A DNA stretch of 64,000 nt, taken from Proteromonas lacertae. Its lineage: Eukaryota > Sar > Bigyra > Opalinata > Proteromonadidae. The notes under the pieces are model-generated. The model saw nothing but the letters and a program-made list of their open reading frames with translations. It had not been told where the DNA came from and ran no database searches. The stretch is taken from positions 87,789-151,788 of the forward strand of contig NGBS01000595.1 of the NCBI GenBank assembly GCA_002245135.1, read 5' to 3'. The translations under genes and the position numbers were made by a program. Below are positions 32,625-43,195 of this stretch, one piece after another (the first letter of the stretch is position 1; every line of letters begins with the position of its first letter).

Positions 32625-33221
32625 AACCAAGACATTTACATTAGATAATATCTTTATAATGAATTTAGCAAGATTTGAAGATCAATATGATGAGATAGTA
32701 GTTGGTGCCCAAGATAAAGCAAAGATTGAAAATATGATATGAGAAAGAAAAGAAATTAAATGAAAAATACAAATAAAAAAATGAAAGTGGAATAGTGTTG
32801 ATAATGGTTTTAGAAGAATTATAGTAGAATAAGATGATAATTATTCTTTCTTCTTCTAGAAATATTATTACCAAATTGATGAAAAATACATTTTCAATAA
32901 TCAGAATTTATATAAATAAAAAGAATTATTGGTAAATTGTATTGAATGATTACTATAATAATACAACACATATAACAATTGTAATGAATGATTGGTAAAT
33001 TATTACATTGGTATAATTTAAAATAGTCAAAAGAAAAGAAAAAAGAAGATATATTTTTATAAATATTGTTACACTTACGTCTTAAATAATGAATTATTTT
33101 TTTTGGGGGGGTAAGAGTATTATAAAATAACACAGTAAAATATCTATAAAAGCTATTCTACTACTATAATTTCTATAAATATATATCATTCTATCTATTC
33201 CTATTATAATCTCTATCATAG
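32625..33221. other. Flank between Polinton 1 and the A arm, no clear gene
   Basis: A 27-codon frame at 32660-32743 (MNLARFEDQYDEIVVGAQDK) has protein-like composition but no match I know. The rest is AT-rich, with a G8 run near 33103. It could be a remnant of the locus that Polinton 1 entered. Confidence 0.4.
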
Positions 33222-33881
33222 GTTTGTCTAGGAGACATTTTTCACTTCTCAATTTTCTTCTGTAACTTATGTGTATCATTTCATAATCATTGATACTATT
33301 ATATAAAACAAAAATCAACACATAAATTATAATTTTGTAAATTATACAAAAGAAGCTAAGTGTTAAAAATATACTGAAATTAGCTACACACTGAAATGAA
33401 TGATTTTTATAGAAGGTATTGAAATATGAAATACATTAATTTGTTGTAGCTTTGAGATTCAAGTCGATTAAAGATTGTATTTCTGTTTATATTGTAGATA
33501 TTAACTTTGTAACTAAAATTATAGATTTAGGTGAAAAACATGTGCATATAAAACAAGTGTTTATATCAAAATATTGATTTTAGTACAAATAAGGGGGTAA
33601 GAAAATTCAAGATTTTAGTTACATTTTTTTATTTATATCAACAACAGAAGTGAGTTATAAGCTAATATTTTATATTATTCATGTACTTAATATGTATTAA
33701 TAGATTATGTAAAAATATTTGTTACATAGACTAATTAAGTTATATCTTGACGTGTCTATCATATACAAAATGTTAATATAAAAGTAACAATTTTTCATTA
33801 AAAGAAGTGTAATTGTGTATTTAGTTTGTTTTGAAAGTTTCTGGTAGACAAACGGCCAACTCTGACAAACGGCGCACAACA
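33222..33881 (+). repeat. Solo arm of TGTTGTGCGCCG element (A arm)
   Basis: About 660 bp nearly identical to the inverted 40268-40926 and to 50247-50908. It starts at GTTTGTCTAGGAGACA and ends ...CGGCGCACAACA at 33881. It contains GGTAGACAAACGGCC and GACAAACGGCGC repeats. There is no partner arm with a matching 5-bp duplication, so it is a partial copy. A 61-aa ORF here is just translated repeat. Confidence 0.75.
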
Positions 33882-34100
33882 AATAATATTTTAAGAGTAA
33901 TGACTATTTCAACTTCAGATTCTTCTCCTTCACATGATTCACTCTCTTCATTGTTATTGTTATAAACCTTATGTTTCTTAAAACAAAATAATTCATCTGC
34001 TAAATTAATATCGCTAATCCCACTAAAATTATTTAATATATATTTTATAATAGTATTACTTTTTTCTTCACCAAGACTGTTTTGTATTTGTAGAAACTAT
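33882..34100 (-). pseudogene. Host exon fragment with acidic stretch
   Basis: Reads LQIQNSLGEEKSNTIIKYIL...DINLADELFCFKKHKVYNNN...EESESCEGEESEVEIVIT with no stop, cut at 33881 by the A arm. Upstream (read on the minus strand) is TTTTATAG, preceded across the Polinton 2 insertion (43797-43815) by TACTAATAATAAT, which resembles a branch point and 3' splice site. The gene is unidentified; the acidic Ser/Glu run resembles nuclear proteins. Confidence 0.4.
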
Positions 34101-34109
34101 AAAATATAT

Positions 34110-34135
34110 AGTAATGGCTACAGACCATTAGGCTC
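34110..34135 (+). repeat. Polinton 2 left TIR (26 bp)
   Basis: AGTAATGGCTACAGACCATT plus GGCTC-type end; the right copy is at 43765-43790 with one mismatch (T/G at position 6). Very short compared with Polinton 1. Confidence 0.85.
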
Positions 34136-34234
34136 GAATGTTGTGCCACCAAGCTAGACCACGAGTAACGCATCTTTTTTTATAACTTGTTTGATCAAAC
34201 CTCAATTCTATTTTTCACAATCTTTATTTATTCA

Positions 34235-34336
34235 ATAACGGTTGGACGTAACGCAATTATAACCGTTGCAAACGGTTACACTATCGGTTACGCGTCGGTT
34301 ACACTACTCAGATGTAACCGTTGACCAACCGTTACA
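34235..34336. promoter_or_regulatory. Cluster of AACGGTTAC / GTAACCGTT sites
   Basis: About seven copies on both strands in 100 bp: AACGGTTGG, ATAACCGTTGC, AAACGGTTACA, ATCGGTTACGC, GTCGGTTACAC, TGTAACCGTTG, CCAACCGTTACAC. They lie just inside the left end of Polinton 2. AACGG/YAACNG is the classic Myb core, so a Myb-type or element-encoded DNA-binding protein is a possible reader. No other such cluster was noticed in the window. Confidence 0.45.
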
Positions 34337-34562
34337 CATTTACTCAATTATACTCATTCTTTCACATATACACCTAGACTCGTTTTAGCTTTCCCTGTTG
34401 TTTATGATTTTGAATTCGATTAAGCTTTCCCTTTATATATATATATATTATAATAAACTCAAAACAACACAATTCAATGATAGAATGATTTAAGGAATTA
34501 TAATCTATATTCAATTCTAAGTCATCTGGAAGATTCAACATTCTTCTTACTCTTGGATCCAC

Positions 34563-36250
34563 TATCTTGGATCCAAAAATTTAATAGAATAATGGGCAGA
34601 GATTTCAATAATATATTCAATACAGAGAGAAGTGATTTGAAGTATAAACATATAGCTTTAGTTGAGATGATAATGATAAGAACATCATTAAGTACTGAAT
34701 CAGCAACAGACAATGTGAATATACTATTACCTGAAAGTTTAGTAAGAAGAAAGTGTTTAATTAACTTAACCAATTATAGCAAAGAAGCTGAGAGTATGTG
34801 TTTTATATACAGTGTTGCAGCAGGACTACATCATATGGAGTTTATAGATCATCGCAATAGAGCTATGAAGTATAAAGAGTATGTTTATAGAATGAATTTA
34901 ACATCTTTAAAGTTTCCAGTAGATCCTGTCAATGATAGTGATAGAATTGAAGTGTTTGAAGAAATGAATCATATAACTATCAATATATTTACTATAGTAG
35001 ATAAAGAGCCAATACCTCTGTATGGAACTTAAATAGATAAAATGTTACATTATCCACATGTCAACATATTGTTTTACAAAGAACATTTTATGACAATTAT
35101 CGTTGTCACAATTACTACACTAGGTGTCCATACAGTTTTTATGCTTTATCAACAGATCAAGCATTCAAACTCCACAATACAACTAGTTGTCAATTACAAA
35201 GAGGATTCATTCGTCAATTCCCACCACCAGATACTTTCTTGGAATTCCATAACTATAAGTTTATACAAGTGATTCCTGTTGTGTTATACTGGGATACAGA
35301 TGTAATACAAGTACCAATAGATTATTCAAAAGCATGTATTAAGTAGTTGGTGTATACATATAAGTTCAAGGTATCCTGATATTATCAGTGAAGAAACTTT
35401 CTTTGGTAAGTTAGGTCTACAACAAGATCCAGAAGACTTAGAGATGGAGTTGGTCAGAAAGTTTGTAGAAATAGAAGGGTATGTATTATCCAAAAATGAA
35501 GACTATAAAAGTGGAGAGCTAAAGCCTTTGGATGAAACTACTTATATACCTTTGCATTGAAAAATAACAAAGTGTATGTGGTGCAACACTCCATTTGATG
35601 AAAATGATAAGAATAGAAGTCGCACAAGACATCATGACCATTTTACAGGTAAGTATATTGCAACCTTATGTTCAAACTGTAATTGGCACTGTAGCTTACA
35701 ACATCTTCCAATACCTTGTGTTGCACATAATAGTTAGAACTATGATAATAACTTTATAATACGTGGATTATCAAAGTTAGATAAAGAAATGGAAGCAGAG
35801 TGGAATGCATCATTAGAGCAACAACAACAACCAGTTCAACCACCAATACCAATACCAGATACAACTGTTGATGAAAGATTAGCTGAATATAATAGATGTA
35901 TTGAAGAAGAAAAGAAACAAGAAGAGGAAGAAGAAGATAGATTAGTAGATATATCAACTCAAGAAGATTATGAAGATGAAGAAGATATACCATTACCAAT
36001 AGAACCACCAAATACAATTGAAATAGTAGATGAAAATGATCCCAACAACGAAGAAGCTTTTAATGAGTTATATTATATGTTACATAGTAGAGAAGAATAA
36101 ATATCACCAAGAACAGCTGAAGATCATGGTTTAGAAGAAGAAATGGGAAATAGAGTTACATCTCAACCAATAACAACTCCGCCAAAGAATAATAACAATT
36201 ATATCAGCTACAGAGTAATAACATTCTCTAACCATAACATATAAATCACC
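34563..36250 (+). pseudogene. PolB N-terminal and exonuclease remnant of Polinton 2
   Basis: Collinear with Polinton 1 PolB. It contains IFNTERSDLKYKHIALVEMI, CFIYSVAAGLHHMEFIDHRN, PHVNILFYKEHF, VVLYWDTDVIQ (Exo I; the usual DTE reads DTD), HHDHFTGKYIATLCSNCNWH, and YDNNFIIRGLSKLDKEME. The linker EDIPLPIEPPNTIEIVDEND follows, and then homology ends before the polymerase motifs. Stops: a TAA at 35030 aligns with a Gln of Polinton 1 (GT-stop-IDK versus VTQIDK); others are TGA near 35558, TAG near 35736 (aligned with Lys) and TAA near 36098. Frameshifts occur near 35335. Confidence 0.85.
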
Positions 36251-36310
36251 ATCATCTTAACCAAAACTAGGATAACCAATCACATCATAAACATGTTTAA
36301 TCATCTCATA

Positions 36311-36592
36311 TTAATTTCTTTCATTTGACTCTAACCATGCTTTACCAATCACATTATTGAATTCATTTCTATTAATCACTACGTCTTCAACAATATCTTT
36401 AATCATTTCTCTAATTGTTTTATCATCATCAGCTTTCTTACCTAAATTGTTTGTTATCGTTGTAATAGACTTAGTTATAGCACCTGTATCTATTGAAACA
36501 GCTTGTTTTTTTAAGGGACCACCAAACATAAAATATAATAAAAGAATGATAAAAATTAAGTTACTAGCATTATGAGGATTATTCTGAATCAT
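36311..36592 (-). CDS. Small Polinton membrane protein
   Basis: The likely start is one of two ATGs at 36589-36592 (MMIQNNPHNAS), overlapping the ATPase stop by about 14 nt. A single membrane span follows (LIFIILLLYFMFGG), then a soluble helical tail (KTIREMIKDIVEDVVINRNE). The overlap suggests co-transcription with the ATPase gene. Small one-span proteins beside the packaging ATPase are common in virus-like elements; no function can be assigned. Confidence 0.55.
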   Translation of the reverse strand: MIQNNPHNASNLIFIILLLYFMFGGPLKKQAVSIDTGAITKSITTITNNLGKKADDDKTIREMIKDIVEDVVINRNEFNNVIGKAWLESNERN

Positions 36593-37427
36593 CATCAGTA
36601 TCGGACGAATCATAGGAAGAAGAGGAGGAGGAACTAATGCTGGTATTTTCATTATCACTTTTATAACCATTACTATCGTTTTTAATTTTCATATTAAAGT
36701 TTACACGAAATTCATGATTGCACAAATCGATGTAGAGGAATGAATGATTACTGTAATTAGTTGCATACTTGTAATATCCTCTAAACTTACTAAAATCTAC
36801 CCACAAATCTAAACTATTATGAACATTGTGTAGATTAGCTAAACTTAGATTTCTAAATACTAAGCAATAATCTAATTGTAGACGAACAGATGGTGTTAAA
36901 TCTGTAACATATTGACTTGATATAATTACTTTTGACTTGTAATGACGGTTTGATTTGAGTAGTTTTGAAAAGGCCTTAGTTGATAAATCGAATGATATAT
37001 CATCGAATATAAAGATATTTTCTGGGTAATTGTAGTTTTCTTTATCTACTTCTTTGATATTTTCTAATACTGCTTCTAATACATTCACTTTATCTTCATT
37101 TACTATAGAATCGTAACAATGGTACTCTAGTAAATTGTACTTCAACATATCAGTGATCTTTTCATAAATAATATCCTTTGAAATTGTTCCTACAAAGAAT
37201 TATACAGTTTGATCATAATTCTTCTTTAACAAGTGTTGTATCATGTTAAATATAAGCGTTGTCTTTCCACTGTTCTTCTTAGCTAATATAAATATATTGC
37301 AAAAAGGCTCTTCAAAATAATCATAGCCTAGAACATTATCTCTTGATCTCTATTTAGTACCTTTGACTACTGATTCTACTGGCGTTATGACAACGTCATT
37401 ACATTTCTCTAGTTTTATTTTACTCAT
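36579..37427 (-). pseudogene. FtsK/HerA-type genome-packaging ATPase
   Basis: ATG at 37427 gives MSKIKLEKCNDVVITPVESV. Walker A is ILAKKNSGKTTLIFNM and Walker B NIFIFDDISFDL; a later polar segment (KVIISSQYVTDL) is typical of sensor/arginine-finger strands. The C-terminus is Ser/Asp-rich (SSSYDSSDTDDDSE). The whole gene is in one frame with two stops, TAG after KGTK (near 37351) and TAA after YDQTV (near 37201), and no frameshift. Such ATPases push DNA into capsids, so its neighbours (major and minor capsid genes) fit. Confidence 0.9.
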
Positions 37428-37489
37428 TTAAAGAAAAAAATAAAAAACAATTATAAGGAATATAGTCATTATGTTAGTTATTAGTTAGT

Positions 37490-38896
37490 TTAAATAACAC
37501 TTACAATTCCCCTTCCATTAATTGTACACATTCTTCCTGTAACTATATAAAAACGATGAGTGATATTGTAGTTAGTGAAATCATTTGTACCAGGAGCAGA
37601 CAACTAAAAAGTGATCTTTAAGTCACTAGCTAATGGTCTTCCTGATTGATTCTTAATATTATCCAAGTCTTTAGATCCAAAATTCAAAATTTCAAAGAAC
37701 TTCTTTTCAAAAGGAATATGTCTTTTGAATATATCAAACCATGAATCTTTGATATAATCTTGTACAGTCATGTAACTATCATAATACTGCATTAATGAAT
37801 AGTCTGGTTGATACACAAAATCGTTAATCATCCATCTGAATTGTGCATTTTCAGGAATTACTGCATATCTATTTGTTGCTGTTCCACTCTTACCATCGTG
37901 TGCTGTTTGAGTTCCTTCGATCCATGGTCTACAGATAATGTAACGTAAGAATGGTCCATTTGAACTGTTCAATGTAAAGGAATAGTTAAATTGTCCACAT
38001 CCACCTTGATTTACTGTTAATGTATGGCACTTTACATCATTGAACTGGATTGGTTTAGATAAACAATAACTTCTTGTATTGTTATTACATTGAGTATCCT
38101 TATTCAAATAAGCATAGAAATAAAAGTTCTTGAATTTAATTGAATCTGGTCTTATTCCAGCTGCAGGCCAGTTCATTGTTGTTTCATTACCTTTATCATT
38201 ATTAAAACCCATAATTTGTCCAAATTTAGGACTTTGTTGGAAATTGAAACATAAATACATTCTCTCTCCAAAGAATACATCACTTTTCATTGATAAAAAT
38301 GTATTGTAAAATTTACCTAAAAACATCTTTACATGAATAGTTTTAGACTTTTTATACTGTTGATATTTATCACTTGTTGCAGTAGCTGTAACAAATGTAG
38401 CTTCTTCTTTATCCATTTCCCATTCATTTTCATCAAGAATTAAATGATCATGATATTCATCATTCCATTTTAATTGAATTCCATCATAATAGTTTGATAG
38501 GTAAAATATGTCAGATCTTTTTCTCACTAATTCATACATAAACACTCTATAGTGTTCATAATTGTCATCAAGCTTGACTAGATCTGTTCCTGTATTATTA
38601 CATAAACGAAATGCTGCTAATCCAAATCCTTCTTTCATTCCTTTTACATACTTTGGATATAACTCATCACTATCTGCTTCATTACCACTACCATCAATTT
38701 TTTTAAATGTATCTGCTTTAGCAAGTGGATGAGTTTCAATTTCGATATCATATTGAATGTAAGACTTTGCAAGGTTTATAATGTTCTCACCACTTAATTC
38801 GAACCTTATTTCATCTGAATAAGTGTTATCTTTAAGTTGATAGAATGATTTTGTTTCCATTGGTGTCAACTTGACATACTGGTAAAAGGCCATCAT
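37490..38896 (-). pseudogene. Polinton major capsid protein (double jelly-roll)
   Basis: A 430-aa open frame from MMAFYQYVKLTPMETKSFYQ to LASDLKITF, then TAG at 37604, then a further 37 in-frame residues of sense (LSAPGTNDFTNYNITHRFYI) to TAA at 37490. These read like the last beta strands of the capsid fold. Size (about 468 aa) and composition fit the Polinton major capsid (PY-type). Coding sense also extends upstream of the first ATG (SNYSKEQKHSVDVPA), so the true start may be lost. It forms the shell in a predicted icosahedral virion, with the minor capsid gene directly upstream. Confidence 0.8.
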
Positions 38897-38976
38897 TGCT
38901 GGAACGTCTACACTGTGTTTTTGCTCTTTGGAATAGTTAGAGACATCAGAAACACAAAATAAAAATAAAATAAAAA

Positions 38977-39633
38977 TTAGACTTTAAAGACAACAATATC
39001 TAAATTAAACTCGATATTATCAAGATTGAGTTCATAACCATTTTGTTGAGTAATCTGAATTGTAATTTGACCATTGGTATAAGTATTATTGAACATTTTG
39101 CTAGTATTAAGAATGTCATTGTTCTGGTATGTAATGAATGGTAACTCAGGGTTTGCTATTGGTATATTTTCTAACACATTTGAATCTTGAATGATGTTTA
39201 CAATATTTAAACGAATTGATATTGAATTAACCCATATAAGTGATGGACGATATGGTAATTGTTTAAATGGAAATGGTGTGGGAATTAATTCATATGCTCC
39301 AGCATCATGTCCATTTAATGACGGTTCATAATTACCAAAACATAACCAATAATTACTCTTAGGAATACCTAATAACTTGTAACTCAAGTCACTTGTTATT
39401 ATTTCAATCTTCTTTATCCAAAACCATGGATTTCCATCAGTATATATAACATTCATATCACTTGCTACTTTTATATGATTTGTTCGATTATAACTATCGC
39501 TATCTATTCCAAATAAATCTCCTTTTTCTGCTATTATAGGAACATTAATCTTATCAAATGGACTAAATACATCATTTGTTTCTATTCCAAAATCTGTATA
39601 TTTAAAAACCTGCTGGAATAGTAACTTTAACAC
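38977..39633 (-). CDS. Polinton minor capsid (penton-like, single jelly-roll) protein
   Basis: 218 residues, beta-rich, intact. It starts MLKLLFQQVFKYTDFGIETN and ends EFNLDIVVFKV. It lies immediately upstream of the major capsid gene on the same strand, the usual order, with an 80-bp gap. Length and the strand-rich pattern (WIKKIEIITSDLSYKLLGIP; NGQITIQITQQNGYELNLDN) fit the PX-type minor capsid. Assignment is by position and character, as no short catalytic motif exists for this fold. Confidence 0.65.
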   Translation of the reverse strand: MLKLLFQQVFKYTDFGIETNDVFSPFDKINVPIIAEKGDLFGIDSDSYNRTNHIKVASDMNVIYTDGNPWFWIKKIEIITSDLSYKLLGIPKSNYWLCFGNYEPSLNGHDAGAYELIPTPFPFKQLPYRPSLIWVNSISIRLNIVNIIQDSNVLENIPIANPELPFITYQNNDILNTSKMFNNTYTNGQITIQITQQNGYELNLDNIEFNLDIVVFKV

Positions 39634-39664
39634 TTATTGTAGGAGAAGTTAATAATGGCCAAAG

Positions 39665-40267
39665 TTGATCATAAAAAACCTAAACATAGAACAGTTTCCA
39701 TTCAAATTAACAGAATTAGAAAAACAAGTAATCATCAGAAGCTTCAGAAAAGACGGTAAAATCAGAGCTCCCACAAAATCGAAATTATATCATTTAATTT
39801 CAGGATCAAAATCAAGACTTACATACTCAGAGATAAGATATATATTGAAATACATCGAAGATGAGTACAAATATTACATAGAATCAAAGTTTAAGACAGG
39901 TTGTTTTAATGGACCAATCATTAAACAAGTAAAAGTACCTCTTAACGCGCCAAAACTAACCGCTTCAAGCTTCGCTCAAGCCTTAAGTAAACACAAAGAA
40001 CACAGAATTGCAGGTCAAAAGAAGACAAGAATGATGTTAGAACAGATTTTAGCATTACATAAGAAGGAAGAAGAGGATTTTTTACCTCCACAAGAGATAA
40101 TTGACATAAAAGATGACGAAATTAAGGTAAAAGAAGAGGTAAATTACGTAAAACCGGTCACAAAATCGAATGTAAACAGTTTAAGTGGTTTAGAAGACTT
40201 GTCTCCTGTTAATTCAGTTCCTAGTTTAAGTCCAAAATCAGTAACAGATAAAAGCATTATAAAGCCT
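39665..40267 (+). CDS. Unknown Polinton 2 protein, C-terminus displaced by insertion
   Basis: Reads MIIKNLNIEQFPFKLTELEK, with a basic N-terminal half (KDGKIRAPTKSKLYHLI) and an acidic then Ser-rich C-terminal half. Codon use includes more G/C than its neighbours. The open frame continues to 40354 only by reading into the inserted element (CCAPFVRVGRL is repeat sequence). Before insertion it would have ended PNCIIF-TAA from bases after 42491. Divergent from the minor capsid gene. Possibly a DNA-binding or core protein; not recognised. Confidence 0.6.
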
Positions 40268-42486
40268 TGTTGTGCGCCGTTTGTCAGAGTTGGCCGTTTG
40301 TCTACCAGAAACTTTCAAAACAAGCTAAATACACAATTACACTTCCTTAAATGAAAAATTGTTACTTTTATATTAACATTTTGTATATGATAGACACGTC
40401 AAGATATAACTTAATTAGTCTATGTAACAAATATTTTTACATAATCTATTAATACATATTAAGTACATGAATAATATAAAATATTAGCTTATAACTCACT
40501 TCTGTTGTTGATATAAATAAAAAAATGTAACTAAAATCTTGAATTTTCTTACCCCCTTATTTGTACTAAAATCAATATTTTGATATAAACACTTGTTTTA
40601 TATGCACATGTTTTTCACCTAAATCTATAATTTTAGTTACAAAGTTAATATCTACAACATAAACAGAAATACAATCTTTAATCGACTTGAATCTCAAAGC
40701 TACAACAAATTAATGTATTTCATATTTCAATACCTTCTATAAAAATCATTCATTTCAGTGTATAGCTAATTTCAATATATTTTTAATACTTAGCTTCTTT
40801 TGTATAATTTACAAAATTATAATTTATGTGTTGTTTTTTGTTTTATATAATAGTATTAATGATTATGAAATGATACACATAAGTCACAGAAGAAAATTGA
40901 GAAGTGAAAAATGTCTCCTAGACAAACGGCGTATTTCTAAATCTTCTCACGCCGTTTGTCTAGGAGACACTTTTGATTTCTAATATTTCATATATGAGAT
41001 AATCATAATATATTATTAACAAATATAACAAAATTGAAATCAGAAAATAAGTTGAAACAACATTCAACTCAAATTGAGGAACTAGTAAATTGAATATAAA
41101 TGGAACAGAGGAAGTATTTCTTAATATCAAATCAGTCGAGTTTAAAAACGCATAACTTACAATACCAAAATCTAGTTTATTCTTATTAAAGAAGAATGTT
41201 GGACCAACTACATATCCTTTTATTGCTAATACTACATTATTAGTTGCTCCTTTTAATGCAAATTCAAAATGATCACTAAATTCACCAAGAGTTGAACTTA
41301 CATAAGATATTTCGATTGTTACACTTTCTTCTATATCTACTTCACCTTCTGGTAGAGTAAATATTAGTTTGGTTTGATTGATCCTTCATTGGTAAGTGAT
41401 ACTTCATATCGATGTGTTGAATTAATAAATATATCACCAATATCTAATACATCATAAAAATGAGCTTTTGGACCAACACCTGAAACTGTTATTAATGTAA
41501 TTCGATCTAATCTTACTTCTTATTCACAAAACAATTTATATCAAAATCTGCTGATAATGTTGGATGCAATACTACAATTAATTCATTGTGTAATCTTTGT
41601 ATTTGACATTTTGATGCTGAATTACTGATAATTTTGAATGTCTTTCTTGATTCTAATGATAAATAAGCAGGATCCATTGATATTATTTGAGTACTTCAAC
41701 CAATATCTAAATCTTGCGCTTGAGCTTTTTTTCTTCTAATTGATACATTTTTTCTCCTAAAGTCTAAATCAGCACTATTCTGCTGTATATTTGATATACT
41801 ATTTTTTCTACTCCATAATTGGCCGATTGTATACGGTTTGACAGTCTTTCTATATAAATTATGGAATTATTAATACCTTTCTTTAAATAACCACCAAATT
41901 CAGATAATCTATTTTGAATTGAAGTTATATATGATTTATTTACTCCATCTCCATTTAACGATAAATTCATGACTTAAAATGTTTGAGAGGTTAGAATTGA
42001 TTTTTTAATTATAATAATATATATATATAGTACTTACATTTTGATTTTCTGAAATAAAAAAAAACTGTCAAGTATGACAAGCTTGATTTTTCTTTTTTGA
42101 AATATCTTCTTATCTTGATAGAATTTTATAACATTCTTCAAAGTTTCTACTGAAATTCATTTTTTCTCTTTGACTGAATCAAAAAAACATACAAACAAAA
42201 AAGTTGAAGAAAATGAAATTTTAAATTAAAAATGACGTCAGAAGGGGTATAATTCTTAATTCCTGTGTAACTGACACTTCTCATTTAGACATTATATGTC
42301 AATAAAAACATAAAATTTGGAATATACATAATTTCTAGAATATATTTTGATAGTATTTATTCAATATTATGACAATTAATAGTTACTCATAGATGTAGGT
42401 CATATGACAAAGTAAGAATATGTATTTAGTTTGTTTTGAAAGTGTCTGGTAGACAAATGACCAACTATGACAAACAGCTCACAACA
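40268..42486 (-). mobile_element. TGTTG...CAACA element carrying HYDIN 5' sequence, TSD AGCCT
   Basis: 2,219 bp, flanked by AGCCT at 40263-40267 and 42487-42491. Termini are TGTTGTGCGCCG...AGCTCACAACA. Read on the minus strand it is B arm, HYDIN N-terminal fragment, a 60-bp internal palindrome (AGACAAACGGCG...CGCCGTTTGTCT, about 40918-40970), then A arm. The same order occurs at 48782-50908. The 5'-TGTNR...YNACA-3' ends with a 4-5-bp duplication are those I recall for Ginger-type transposons moved by a retroviral-like integrase. No transposase is inside, so it is non-autonomous. Nested in Polinton 2. Confidence 0.85.
41100..41970 (-). pseudogene. HYDIN N-terminal fragment inside the 40268-42486 element
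   Basis: The minus strand reads MNLSLNGDGVNKSYITSIQN...IVYQIYSRIVLI (41764-41970), then in other frames STQIISMDPAYLSLESRKTF, TVSGVGPKAHFYDVLDIGDI, FINSTHRYEVSLTNEGSIKP and GPTFFFNKNKLDFGIVSYAF. These match 6840-7280 and 49170-49490. It stops partway through the repeat where the internal palindrome region begins. At least three frame changes and a TGA (DIG-stop-STQ) make it non-coding. It preserves more of the start than the other copies. Confidence 0.75.
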
Positions 42487-42541
42487 AGCCTAATTGTATT
42501 ATTTTTTAATTTTTTTGTTAATTGATTTAAAATTTATTCTT

Positions 42542-42652
42542 ATGGGGAACGATATAATGACAATTTTGCTCTCTGTATTAGTATTTATACTCTATATGCT
42601 CGCTCTGGCACTGTACAAATACTTCAAAGCACACAATTATATTCAAATATGA
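42542..42652 (+). CDS. 36-aa single-span membrane peptide
   Basis: Starts MGNDIMTILLSVLVFILYML, then ALALYKYFKAHNYIQI and TGA. A clean hydrophobic segment of about 20 residues with a basic/aromatic tail; GC content is higher than the surroundings. It follows directly after the nested element in Polinton 2. Small one-span proteins are frequent in virus-like elements, but the call is based on composition alone. Confidence 0.4.
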   Translation: MGNDIMTILLSVLVFILYMLALALYKYFKAHNYIQI

Positions 42653-43044
42653 CTGATGTGATGGAGATAGCACACAGTTTAAATAATTTGTAACGAATTT
42701 ATTTTTTATTATATAATAAACTACTATTTTTTAGGGAAAGCAAAACGACTATTTATCTTATAACCTTTATACCATATAATTGCCTAAAGTAATACATATA
42801 TATCGATTCAGCTTGTATAATATCGTTTGAAGAATAATTCTCAATCGTGTCAAAAATAGAAAATGAAGAAGTTTATTAGAAAATACAAAAATTTAAATTT
42901 TCAAAATTTCAAATCTAATTTGACGAGGTTTGACTTGAACGGCTGGTTTGTGCATCAAACTTAAAATTTATTCTGAAACAATTTAATTGGCTTGTCCAAA
43001 TTTGAATTTTTGAATTTCGCGCTTTTTTTTATTTTTTAAAAATT

Positions 43045-43056
43045 ATATCCGTTTTA
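43045..43056 (+). promoter_or_regulatory. ATATCCGTTTTA motif in Polinton 2
   Basis: A one-base variant of the Polinton 1 motif, 139 bp upstream of the 43196 gene. Its presence in an element with unrelated TIRs suggests a shared control signal. Confidence 0.4.
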
Positions 43057-43195
43057 ATTCAAGCTTCAGAATCAAACATATCGAGATTTTAAGTCACGTT
43101 TTACATCAAACATTTTGATTTAATCAATATTTACACCAATCGTAAAAACAGATCTCAAGCATTTTTAATTTCAAAAATCGTCAAAATCATCAAAA

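Noticed and set aside
6076-33881. One giant TGTTG...CAACA element from 6076 to 33881 enclosing Polinton 1
   Set aside because: The arms are of the correct types and orientation, but the flanking pentamers CTATG and AATAA do not match, so the pairing is not supported.
33697-33882. 61-aa ORF repeated at 50724-50909
   Set aside because: Both are translations of the transposon A arm, on the strand facing out of the element, with no protein-like features.
34374-34562. Minus-strand ORF beginning MDPRVRRMLNLPDDLELN
   Set aside because: The first 25 residues look protein-like but the rest is AT-repeat translation. It overlaps the PolB remnant start at an inverted GGATCC sequence, probably a rearrangement scar; kept out of the gene list.
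36357-36575. Plus-strand 72-aa ORF opposite the small membrane protein
   Set aside because: Antisense shadow of 36311-36592.
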